64,000 nucleotides of DNA from Berberis thunbergii. Taxonomy: Eukaryota; Streptophyta; Magnoliopsida; Ranunculales; Berberidaceae. The stretch lies in NCBI GenBank assembly GCA_003290165.1, contig QNQO01000675.1, positions 62,001 to 126,000 on the forward strand, given 5' to 3'. A program made the translations under genes and the position numbers. Positions 8,838 to 21,700 of this stretch are shown piece by piece; positions within the stretch are counted from its first letter, which is position 1; each line of letters begins with the position of its first letter. A model generated the notes under the pieces. It did not search any database, had not been told where the DNA came from, and was given only the letters and a program-made list of their open reading frames with translations.

Positions 8838-9373
8838 TAGGGGTGGGCAAAAACGATTTAAATTTGGTTAACCGATCGAACCGGTTTTCAAATTACCAAA
8901 TCGAAATATGAGTAGAAAGAAAATAATTTAAACCGAACCAAACCGATTATAAACGGTTCGAAATCGGTTTACGATTTTGAACCGACCGATTTATAACCAA
9001 ACCGATCGATTAATTAGATATATATAAATAACTAAATAACAGGTAGGTGTCAATACCTGATTAGCACAACAAATGCACTGAAGTACACCCTGTTGCACTA
9101 GATCACCTCATTCTCTCAAAGTTTTCAATTTTTTGCTAAAATTTGGATCTGTAAAAAAATTGAGCTTGTAAAAATTGGACATGTTTTAATGAAAGTCTTT
9201 CAAATGCTTGAGCCTGAATTTCGGCCCAACCGAACCGAATCGATCTGAAATTCAGTTAAACTGAATTCATCGGTTTACAAATACAAAATTCGATTTCGGT
9301 TTGGATTTTGAGCAAACCGAATGAAATCGGTTCAAGGCTCAAAATCGAATCGAACCGACATTGCCCACCCCTA
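8838..9373. mobile_element. non-autonomous hAT element (TAGGGGTGGGCA ends), 536 bp
   Basis: Starts TAGGGGTGGGCAAAAACG and ends inverted ..TTGCCCACCCCTA, with a perfect 8-bp target duplication ATGGAAGG (8830-8837, 9374-9381). The interior is rich in AACCGAACCGAT / ATCGGTTT inverted motifs and has no ORF. It shares its end motif with the elements at 17183 and 52880. The sequence it interrupts (8760-8837 plus 9374-9470) reads as one open stretch but I could not assign it. Confidence 0.9.
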
Positions 9374-10260
9374 ATGGAAGGCTTATATTCTCTAGTGTTT
9401 CAGCTTACAAGAACATAAATGTTCATTTGTTAGATACCAAAGGTGGCATCGATTGGAACTGTAGGAACTAGACCATTCTAAACGGTTCGAGTAAGGTTTG
9501 GTTCAATGTTCAAAATGAGGGAATTCGGACCGATCCAACACATACCGCCTGCTCAGCTGGTGCCAAACTGGTACAAATGGTGACCAAACAGACTCCCAAT
9601 TAGGAAAGGATTTATAGCAAAATATATTTCCCTAAACTACGCCACCAAAGGCATAACCAAATGAGGACTTTTGCATGATAAATAGGCCACAATTTTGAAG
9701 AACAAATGTACGCTACATAACCAAATTTACACATTTCTCAAGAGTTATCTGACTTAAGCATTGGAGTGTCATCGGCCGCTACAACGGAGCTGTTTGGCTC
9801 ACGTGTATTCTTTGTGCAGGTTAAGGTCAAGGAGAACATGATTTGACACCATCAACCCCCATGATTTTTTTTTCAATCATAACTTCAACTTCTAATCAAA
9901 ACTAAAAACAAACACCATGTTTAGAGTGTCGCACTTCTTATTAAGACTTTTGAGTCTATTCAGAACAAAAAACAAACACCCTCTAAACCATCTTTATGCT
10001 GGGTCGTTCAATGGTAAGCCAACTCATCAAGTTTCTATAATCGATTTCAATAGGCTAATCACAAAATCTACTTTCTCAATAGAGTTGAACATGTGAATTT
10101 ATAGAGTAAGTACTCGCACCACATATTCTTTTTTTTCACACCCACGTGTTCCTTTGGAACTGATCATAGGCATACCCAAGCGAAAATTACCATGAGCATT
10201 CAAAATTCTTGAGACAGTTGAAACTATGTGTATGAGTATAGATAATGACCCATATATCAA
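9374..10260. other. no gene seen; contains a Tourist-like fragment
   Basis: Unannotated spacer. At about 9868-9983 an inverted copy of the left end of the 56890 Tourist-like MITE is present, finishing AACAAACACCCTC. The rest shows no domain, long frame or repeat that I can assign. Confidence 0.5.
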
Positions 10261-10274
10261 TGGATTTATTTATT

Positions 10275-10316
<42 letters not shown>
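10261..10316. repeat. (ATTT)n/(ATT)n microsatellite
   Basis: Five or so ATTT units run into about a dozen ATT units. The flanks are non-coding. Confidence 0.9.
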
Positions 10317-12706
10317 TTAGACTTGAGCATATTGTAAGTATGAAACGCCTATGAAACTGACCATAAACATAACCTCACAAAAATTTCTACATGTACATGT
10401 TTATAGCGAGAAAAATATATATATAGCGGTTGGAGGAACCCTTTAGAGCAAGAGAGCAATTGGAGAAGGGAGGAGAAGAGTTGTGTGTGTGTGAAGAAAC
10501 CCTAATCTAAAATTCTCTATATTTACTTGTGAAAAAAAAGAAGAGGTTTTTACATTTTTATATGTGGGTATGAAAAGATGGAAGAGGAACGTGTGAAAAA
10601 AAAATCATGTGGTCATGAGTAGTAGCTCCCCTCAATATGCAAATGCAAAGAGCTTACACTAAAAGGAATTTTGAATTCTTAATATATATAGAGAGAGAGA
10701 CACACACACATAGAAATCGGGTGAAACGGGTTTGATTTCTATCTTGACTTCTCACTTGGGACTCATTTAGTTTTCACTTTTCACTTACATTTTAAGGACT
10801 AGATATGTACTTGACTAAACTATTTGTGATGTCATTTGAGCTCTGTTCGTATTGAAATTTGGAGGAAGATTAAGGATTTACATCAAAATAATGTTAAAAT
10901 TTAATCGAGATATGAGTTAAAATGTAATATGATTGAATTTCTCTATTATAATTATGGAACGGGCGAGCGCCGACCTTAGGCATGGCACTCCATTTGTCCT
11001 AGACCGTCAAAATTTAGTGACGCGTACCTGAACTGGTATCTTGAAAAACAATGGGGATGTCCCACATGAAATCAGTGTTCTTACTGGGTATCATTTTGTC
11101 ACCAATTTTTGCAATGAATGATTTAACTTCTACATAACGAAATTGATGTTGCCAACAACCTCAAATGTTACATAACGAAATCAATTGTACTTGTTGTGAA
11201 CAACATCAATTATTAAAAGATGTTGATGGGCGAATTATCGAAACAAGTGACTAATCTAAAATCTAGTTGGGATTATTAATAACTGGACAAAGATGATAAG
11301 GTAAACTAAGTCGAATAGTGTAAAGGGCAGCGGTACAAGAAATAGATGTTGCGCACATGTACATAACATAAAAAATAGCATTATGTATCTTCACATTCAT
11401 GGGGAGCTTGGGGGATTTGTCGACAACCTAGCCCAAGTTTATTGTGTAAGATTGCTCGCTAAATTGCTTGAGAGAATGCTTTGGAAAGAAGAGAAATGAT
11501 TGACATAGTACTTGAAAAAAAAATAGCTTCCAGTACTTTAGAGTGACTGGGTTAAATGTTTGGTTGGCAGTTCTCTGAGTTCGTGGACTTCTCGAAACTC
11601 AACGTGACCACAGATAATGATTGACTTGGATTAACCTAGATTACACTACCCAGGACTTGGTAGCATTAAGCTTACATTGCTACATATGCATTTTTACATG
11701 GTATGAACATGACAAAAATCCTACAACTACTGCACCTGTGTAAAGCCTCTTCAACAGCTTCGATAAGAGGCTGGTTGGGGGCTAAATTTGTATAGGTGGC
11801 AATTTTAATGAGTTGGGACTAATCTTTTGTGTCTTCAGCAACCTCATTGGGGTGACGTACTGAGCTACAACATTTGGTTTAGAGTGATTCTAACCAGCGA
11901 CGAAACCAGCGAGGGAGGGAGCACCGGCTTCCATCTCCCTCGTGATGCATGCCTCCCATCACTTGCACGCATCGCACGGGAGATGGAGGGTCCCCTCGAC
12001 AAATAGAATTTCTGTTTGGTTTATCTTCAAAATAAAGAGAAAGCTGGTTTGTTATTTAATAAGAAAGAATAAGTAGATCCTACCAATTTGACTTTGAACG
12101 GGACTCTCAATTCATCACATCCCTACATCTATCCTATTTTTAATAAAGGAAAATTGTTAGGAAGGATATCTAATGAGTTTGTTGGAGAAGATTTAGACAA
12201 AAAAATAAAAAATAAAAAAATCCTTTTTAAGGAGCTAAATTGTATTTTAGTCAATTTAAAAAAGCCTCACATTGAAGTTGTTGGAGATGCTCTACTATCC
12301 CTGAATCGGTTCTGATGACTGATAAACAAAAGAGTTCTACCACTAGATATTTATTATAAAACTCAGTGCAACTAATAGATGGTGCCTATTGCATTTTAGA
12401 TCATGTTTTGAAAGAAAAAAGAAAAAGATGAGCCGAGTATGTTTGATCGCATATTTAAAAACCAAGCAAAACACTAGTTATATAGAAAGCATGAACTAAT
12501 CCCACACCATCTGACCATATTTCTAGCATTGAGATATCAAACAGTCTATAGAGTGAAGGAAGATAAGTTTAAATTTCTAAAGCATACAACTAACTTCTAT
12601 TCTCAATCATTCCAGCTTCTCCTATAGTTTTCATTCTAATAACCTACCTCGTCTCTATTTAACTGACCCCATGGAAATTAAAACAACCACATTGGTCGTG
12701 CTTCAT
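10317..12706. other. intergenic, with one small hairpin element
   Basis: No coding region was recognised. A frame at 12088-12315 (75 codons) has no known similarity. A small GC-rich element lies at about 11905-12005, ending CCCCTCGACAAATAG, with GCGAGGGAGGGAGCACC opposed by GGGAGATGGAGGGTCC. Short GA/CA dinucleotide runs occur near 10690. Confidence 0.5.
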
Positions 12707-15700
12707 CTAGCCGGAACTAGATACCATCTGTATCCCATGTATATCTATATGATTATATCTATATGATAAAATAGATGGCCTTACTGATTTCTGAACGCCG
12801 AAGTCCTTAGCCACAACTACAAACAACGCTGCAACATAAAAGTTAATTGCTGATTGGAAAGTAATATTGAATGCTTGAGCAAGAATGGCAGCCGGCTTTC
12901 CCAATTTTAGCCATCCAATAAACTGCTCAAATAGGCCCATATAGTACATATCACATAGACCGAGATTAGTGACCGTAAAAAACCTGACAGAGGTAGATGG
13001 AGTTAGTTCATGTGAATTAATTAGAAAGATTGAAAAAATGATCAACAACTAAAAAATGAATTATCTTTATTACAAATCAGCTAGGCATTTCACTTTTAAA
13101 AGGAAATGAAAATAAAAGAAGGCTAAAATTGAGAGTTGAGGGTGAGATTCATTTCCTATAATGAATGTTTGTAAATATAAAACATAAACAAATGCAAAGA
13201 AAATGAAAAAAAAAATGGTGAAAAAGGTTGGTGGAATGTACATATGGTAGGAAGAGAAAATTTTGTATGTTTTATTTCTCAAAATAAAAATTGTTATAAT
13301 ATCTACTTGGTAGTCGACTTTTAATAAACTTGGTAGTGTTGGAATGCGATTTTGAAATTTTTTCCAATTAAACCAATGATGCAAGCGCTAAAATTTAAAA
13401 AAAAAAAAAAAAAGATGTATAATGCATTTCACGTTGTTAGTATTTTTCAATATCTTTTAAAGAAATGAAATGAGGCGATCATATAGAAAAAAGAAAAAAA
13501 AATATAAATACGGGCGTCTTAATGCACATTTAAACAAAAAACTTGAACTTCATGTTTGGAAAAATTCAACGTTTAGAGAGAACTCACTCTCGACATTTAA
13601 ATTTATTTTTCACAATTGATTCAAATTTTGAGTGACTCTAATCCGATTGGTTGTCATATTTTGGAAAAGTTGATATGTTGAAATGCATTTTAAAGATTTT
13701 TCCAATGAAATCAATGATCAACACAAATTGGCTCCATTTGTATTTTTCAAAAACAAAACGTCTAATACATTTCATATCATACGTATTTTCAATATTTATC
13801 GAAAAATATATGAACATCTTAAGGCACATTCAAGCAAAGACGCAAAACTTCATATTTTGAAAAATTAAAAATTTGGAAAAAAACTCACTACGATGATTTA
13901 AAATAGTTTTTTATTCAATTATTTAAAATATTAATTGAAATTAACCTTAATATCATGATTCACTTTCTATCGTGTCAACATCACAGGTAATACACTAATC
14001 TATTTTACAAATAAGCTAAGTGTTTCACTATTCATAAAGAATTTGAGATAAAAAATTAGCTAAGATTGAAAGTAGAAAAATATGTTGAGGATTGAGAGTG
14101 ACATGTTTATAAAACATATAAAAAGGGCACAATAAAAATAACATAAAACTTAAAATGTCATAGTGAGTTTAACCCTAATTAAATTTATCTGTAGTTTTCG
14201 AATTTTAGTAAATTGTATCATTGAAATATATATTTTTTTCAAAAATTCTGATCGAGTTTAACCTAATTGCACAACTGATTTCTTATCGTGCCAAGATCAC
14301 GGGTAATATAATAGTTTGTAAAACAGTTTTACAATTTTTGTGAGTTTGTTTAAACTTATTTATTAGTTGCGATTTCATCAAGCATCACACAAAAGGTTTC
14401 AATGAACAAGATTATACAACCTTTCTCTCATCTCTTTCATCTCTCTAATCTCAGATGACGTATTAAGCTCAGATGATATCCAATCCCAGGCAATTCTAAT
14501 GGCAATCCAAACTCTGGAATTGTCATCAATTCAAGATACTTGGAAGCCTTGGGTGAGAAAAACAAACACAACTTAACATTGTATTAGTTTCCACTCATCT
14601 ATTGGCATGTACTAAATGTTTGTGAAGATGACTTGATCAATACCCTAAAGACAATATCGGCCAAACCAGCCCATTCTAGATCTTCCATGTTCATGCACAA
14701 AAGAGTAACAAGGGTACAAACATGAAGTCCTGTTTTTATCCGACAGAAAAGGTAAAGCATTTTATGGCGGTCTAAAACTTAATCACATCTATTAAAAGAA
14801 AGAATTCATACATACCCCCAAAACATAGCAGTTTTCATGAGAGGTGGCACAGGTACATATTCTTTTGGTTTCTTCATTTTCCTGATTACATATAAAAAAA
14901 TAAAAAAAAAAAGGATAAAAAATTAAGCAATTCTTGACAGATGAAAAATCTGGACTAGTACAATCTCAAAATCATAAGTTTGCTTGGCAGGAAATCTCAA
15001 ATCTGAGCACATGATATCAGTATAGTATAGTGATGCAGTTGCTACGTAAAATGTATCAAGAGAATGCAACAGCAAACATGTACTTTCTGGCATCGAGATA
15101 TAATAATCATTTCATTCAATATTGTACACAATTGCTTGTCAAAAGCGATATTACAATCATGTAGCATAGGGAAAATAGACATGTAGTAAATGGAATAGGA
15201 TATAAAAAAAAATATATATATATATATACATCGAAGTAGCAGTTTTTTCACTTTTTCCAAAAATGACCAAAAAAAACCTAAAAATTAAGTTGACAAGCTA
15301 GAAGCAACTAACATATAAGACTCTACCTCCTTCTACCAACTTACAAATAATTTTTATTATTTATGAGCAAGAAAAGATGACCGAACCTGGAAGTTTTGGA
15401 TATGTTTCCGAATTCTATTACTAGGGGTTGACGCACTCTTATATTCAATATATATATATATATTTTTTATTTTAAAGTTGAAATCATAAATTAAATTTTT
15501 TAGATTGGCTAAAGTTTTATTACTCTTATTAGTTTAAGAGTTTAAATGTGCATAAGTTGATGTTTTTTAATATTTATCTTTTTTTTAATAAAAAAACAAC
15601 TTATGTAAACTTTCCATTCATACAGGCAGGCGATGCCCATACGCGAATCATAGAATAGAACCTATCATTTTGAGGGTTGAACTCTAAGCTTGAGGAAGGG

Positions 15701-18700
15701 AAGGCCAACATAAAGACCTGCCAAAAACAGGTTGTAGGCTTGGACTCTGGAGTCTAGATTCTAAATGGATTTGACCTTCAATGCTATAACAAATAAATGT
15801 TGAGGAATTGAACAAGTTTAAAAACAGTGGAAGTGTTTTCTTTTCTTTCTCCATTTTCATTTTTCTTCATTTCCAACCGTTCAATCTCCCTTCGTCACGA
15901 AGGTTCTTCTTCTCCTTGTCCTTCTTCTTTTTCAAATAGAGTTTCGCTTCAGCTATATAGCTCGTAGTTTCCAAATTTCCCCAGTTTTGTTCAATTTTAG
16001 ATATTATGGATTGAACTGCACCAATTTTGCCACAAGTTCATCAACTTGATTTTCGTTGTTCCCGTCACAAACCGAAAGCCAGAGGTATTCGATTCAAGAT
16101 CTGCATCAGGTCTAAGATTTTTCCCGAGATCCAACCCTAATTCGTCAAAATTTTGTTCCAAAAACAACAGTATACAGAGAAAAGGAGGTTGGGGAAAGGG
16201 TTTGGTTGGGTTTCATTTGTTGATTCGGTGCAGTGCAGGAAGTAGGTTGGGGAAAGGGGATGTGAATGACAGAGAAATTGGGGGAGACAATTTTTTTTAT
16301 TCTTAATGAAGGGTTGTTTTGGTAGTCGTTAATGTCGGGCATTTTCCGAAATCCCAAATTTGGACATGACGGACTTAGGGGGATCCGGGGGGGGGGGCTC
16401 CTGCACACAAAGCACAGGACGTCCTCCTGTGCACATTTATCAGCCGACGGCTCAGATTCATGAATTTCAAAAAAATGGATTTCAAAATTCAATTTTTTTT
16501 TAAATTCATGAATCTGAGCCGTCGGATCTGATCCGATGGCTGAGAAATGTGCACAGGATGTCCTCCTGTGCTTTCTGCGCATGACCCCCCTCAGTTCGAC
16601 TTAGACGCGTCACTGTTCATCCGCTCAATTTCATATTGCTAATAATTTACATTAAAACTTTATGAAGAAAAAAAAGTAAATTGGTGTTGGATGATTTTAT
16701 AGCCACCATTACTTTTGATGCGATGGTACTGAGCAAACGTGTATAGCACCATAACTAGTGGGTTCAAGTCGAACACCCACTATTTCTATAGATAAGTGAT
16801 AACCCTTCTCTTCAAATGGCAGAAGCAGTCGAAAAACGATCCCTCCATCCCGTCACGACAACCCCTGTTACTCGCAAAGGAAATATAGTCATCAAGCCTG
16901 CCAAGGTCACCAAGGCCTTGGATGTTGGTCGTGTAACTTTACTTTATCTTTCTCTCTCTTGTTTTTATAATTTATGATTTTTTAATTTTAATGAAGGGTT
17001 GCTTCGAGAATCGACAATATTGGGTGAGGGCATTTGTGGAAATTCGAAATCTTGACTCACATAAGAATGTGAGTACCGTTCATAGACCCAATTTTCTTTA
17101 AAAGTATACTAGGGTGTTGATGCACTCTACGTGCGCGAATATTCAATTTTTTATTTTTTTAAATATTTTTGTGTGTTTTATCTAGGGTTGGGCATCCCAT
17201 CCCGCGATCCCGAACACGTCTAGTCTCGTCCCTATTTTTTGGGGACCTTTTGGGATTGATCAAACTCATCCCGATCTCGTCCCGTCCCAATGTAGAGTAC
17301 AATGAGATCATGATAGAGATTTTCAATCCCGCCTATCCCATCCCGTTTCGAATTTATTTATTTAATATTTATTATTATTAATTTTAATCAAAATACTCTT
17401 CTAAATTAAAGTTTAGGACGTGTTGAAATTAAATCAATATAAGTTAGAATTCTATATGAAATCTAAATGAATTGCATCATTAATTCTAAATGAAATTTAA
17501 TATTTATTTGCCTTCCAAAAAAAGTTTAATATTTATTTATTTAATATCTATTATTATTTATGATGTAAGTTATATGTATATAAATTTGACATTATTGGTA
17601 TGTCAGTAATGTGAGATAAAAAATTTTTTGTTATGTTTTATAGAACGACTATTTAGTATGTACTCGTCTGTCCTGTCACGTCCCGTCCCGATCCCAAATG
17701 AACGAGATGGGATAGGGATGGATTCATCTCGTCCCATCCCATCCCGTGCTCACCCCTAGTTTTATCAAATGTTATGATTTTAAAGAAAAAAGGTATTCCA
17801 AAGCATATGATGTAAAAAATTACGAAATAATAATTTTGAAAAATCATTATCATCAAAGCCCATTTTCAATATTTGTGGGGTCGACTACATGGATTTTGGT
17901 TCTCCAAGCAACGAGGTCGTCTCACATATCATCGTCTAATCCAAGCTCAATAATGTCTCCATTCACAGCCTTCAGCCAAGTTTTCAACGGTGCTCCCCTC
18001 TGTCTACACCCTCTATTAACTTGCCAATCTAGACATTTTCTAATTGGTGTCATGTTTGGTCACCTCCGCACGTGACCAAACCAAGTTAAACGCTTTTATC
18101 TAATTTTGTCCTCTATAGGCGCTACACCTAAGTATCTCTTAATTCTTTCATTCATAATTTTATCCTTACGAGTTTTACCACACATCCACCTTAACATACG
18201 CATTTCTGCTACTGTGATCCTATGTGCATGTTGTCCCATAGTAGCCCAACATTCTGAACCATATAGCATGGTTGGTCGAACAATTATCTTATAGCATTTC
18301 CCTTTTAGCCTTGCAGGCATCATTCTATCGCATAATACTACTTACGCCATTTTCCATTTCAGCCAACCAACTTTAATCCTATGAGGTCTACATCTTTCCC
18401 AATAACCTCATTCTTTTGAATTATAGATCTTAGATATCAAAAAGCCTCACACTCTGGGACTTCCACGCCTTCGATCTCAATTGCATTACTCCTCCCTTAT
18501 GATTCACAACCAAAGTTGCACACCAGATACTCATTCTTCAAACGACCAATTCTAAAACCCTTACTCTCTAAAACCTCCCGCCACCTATCTAAAATTCTTA
18601 TGTAACATTAAATATTTGAAGGTATTAAGTGATTAGTCTTTAGGGCCTTTGTATAAATTCATTGTTTAAGTCGCTGTGGGTAAATATCGATATCATGAAA

Positions 18701-21700
18701 TTATGTTCACACTAAGAAATACCCCATATTCATTGTTCTTCACTTTTCTTTGTTTGTGTATCTGGGATTTGAGAGTTTGCGGTATATTAAAACACCCCAT
18801 ATATGTATTTGCCCAAGTTTGTAATTTGGTGGCTGTAATAGAGATGAATGAGATGTACCACAAAAGTAGTGGTTGGGAGAAGAACGAGCACCAGGGAGAG
18901 AGAGAAACTGAGGAATGGTAGGCTCAGGTTCTTCTGGTGGAAGCGGAGAAAGTGCGGAAGAGGAGAAGGTGGGGAAGAGGAAGACTGTGGATAAGGAAAG
19001 GAGGAGGGTTCAAGAAGCCATGTTTATGGATTTTGGGTTTAGTGAGGAGGGTGAGCAGTTTGAGAGTAAGAGTACTGAGATGAAGATGAGAGGGACATGG
19101 AGGATACCTTTGGGTTTTTGTTAAAAGGCAAGGGCACTTGCAGGATGATAAAAATTTGACGGATTTGTGAAAATCATTATTTCTCCGCTCAATTTTTTTT
19201 ATAATTTGTAAGAGCATCTCCAAGGGTAAAAGCTAAGATCATCCATCATTTTAACCAAAAGTTAATTTTAGGGGTCCTCATATTTCTTCATCACTCCACA
19301 AACATGATCTATTTTAACATTTTTATCATTATTTCAATATATATTTCCCTAGTTTTAAAAAAAATTATTTAAATTTTGATGATTGGAAGGAGAAAAAAGA
19401 AAAGTGATTTTTTTTTAATATTTATTAGGATTTGAAGATGGGATGCCCAGAAATATAGGAGAAATTGAGAGGAAAAGTTAAAATGGGGGCTTGGATAGGA
19501 AATCTCTTATGGCCATATGAGACCTTAAAATAGCTTTTTGACTAATTTAGGGAATCCCTTGGAGATCATCTAAGATAAACTGATTTTTTTTTCTTTTTTT
19601 TCAATTAAAGTAAGATAAACTAAGTTGGTCAATCACTGGATATTATAATAACATTAAGGGTTATTTTCGTTTTCCCTCATATATAATACACTCCTTATTC
19701 AGCTTTGCCCCCAATTATTATTCATATTGCACTTTCCCCTAAGACTAGCACTCAACGTGCTTGGACTGTCTATTTTCAAAGCATATTACCAAAATACCCC
19801 TGAGAAATCAAAGGTTGAGATTGAATATTTTGTATCTCGATCATCTCATCTCGAAGAAAATCTTAAGGCCCTACTGAAATCTTAATTGTATCCCAAGGAA
19901 AAGCCAACAGTTGATTTAAAAAAATATTGCATCTTAAACAAATTATCTCGAGAAAAATATAACGGTCCAAATTTAATCGTACACACATCTCTAGGTAAAA
20001 TCTAACGGTCCAAATTTAATTGTCCTTGCATCTCAAGAAAAACTCGATCCAGCATGCATCTCAAGAAAAACTCGATCCAGCATGCATCTCAATAAAACCT
20101 GACGATTCGGCACATCTCGACGAACCCTGACGAATAAATATGAAACGCCAAATTCCTCGAGATGTGTGACGAATTGTCTATTTTTTCTGAAGATGCGCAC
20201 TGGATTGTTAGGGTTTCATTGAGATGCATATTGGGTCGTTTGATTTCCTCGAGATGCGAACAAAATTAAATTTGGACTGGTAGATTTATCTAGAGATGTG
20301 TGTACGATTAAATTTGTACCATTAGATTTTTTCGAAATGAATTGTTTAAGATGCAAGATTTTTTCAAAATCGTTAGATTTTTCTCGAGATACGATCAAAA
20401 TTTCAATAGGGTTTTAGGATTTTTCTTGAGATGAGATGTTAGAGATACGAAAAATTCAGGAGTATTTTGGTAATCTGTTTTGAAAACATACGGTCAAGGC
20501 ATGTTGACTACTAGTCTTAAAGAAAAAATGCAATACGAATAATAATTGGAGACGAGACATATATTATAGAGGAGAAATACAAATAACTCTAACATTAAAA
20601 TGCCTTACATCAACTACTCTACTACTATAACTAAAGAAGGTCAATGAGTAGTAACTGGATGTTGGTGTTATTCAGAAAATGACCGTTGTGCCATTGACAA
20701 AAAAAAGTTGCCTTTGGTTGAATGGAAGTTTGGTAATTTCATAGCCACTATTTAATTTTAATGGAGCTTTTCTTACTGTCGCGAAAACGCGTGAGGGAGA
20801 GGAGCGAGGACCCATCCCCTTCAAGATGAACAATAGTGCGCATCTCGAGACACCCATCCCTTGTACGTTTCCTCGACAATATTTAGAAAAGTTGATTATA
20901 ATGACATGCGCTTTTGCTTATTAAAAAACCAAGAAAAAGTTGATTGAGTTTTTATATTTTTAAACAAAGTGGATATTTCCATAATTTTCTATATTGCATT
21001 GTCCAAAAAACCTAAAATTTAATTATCATTTATTTTAAATAACCACTCAAGTATTGTTTTTAATAATTTTCATTTTTATATTATATATATATATATATAT
21101 TAAAAGTCAAAGTTAATGTGGTAGAATCGTCTAACCACAAAAGCAAATTTATGAACCTGATAAATAGTACCAAAACCATCATAAATATTGGAGCCCTTCT
21201 TGACGGGGAGGAAACGGGCGAGGGAGGGGATGCAACCCTCCATCCCACTTGAGATGCGCAAAAGCCTTGCCATTTAGAATTAACGTAAATATTGACAATA
21301 ATAATATAATAATAACAAAGCCGAATGGTAGTAAGATTGTAAAGAGAAAAACATACCTTTTGGCTTTTATGATCTCATTTGCAATGCCTTGACCAATAAG
21401 ACCACAAACAATCCCAATTGCTCCATATATCAACGCATTTGGAATTATGTAAATGGGGTCCAAGAATATATATTTTGATCGCCAGAATTGGCTAGTGAGA
21501 GTCAAAATGGGCTGTAACATGTCTCCAAGGATTTTTTCTTGTCCAATGGAAATAATAGGTGCATACAAACTGAATGCAACACTCTTAATAAGCAGCCCAA
21601 CAAAAAGATCTGCGGCATAAAGCTCAAATTCAGCCCAAAAATCCTTCCCCCTCGAAAAAAGTTCACCAAGTGTAGTGCCACAAGAATAAATAGCCAACTG

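Noticed and set aside
13070..13384. Membrane-protein-like ORF (minus)
   Set aside because: AT-rich intron 3 sequence of the RER gene giving a chance hydrophobic frame; not conserved in the diverged repeat partner.
16145..16582. Minus-strand ORF of 145 codons
   Set aside because: It overlaps the palindromic MITE at 16397-16575 and has no domain; the length comes from the palindrome.
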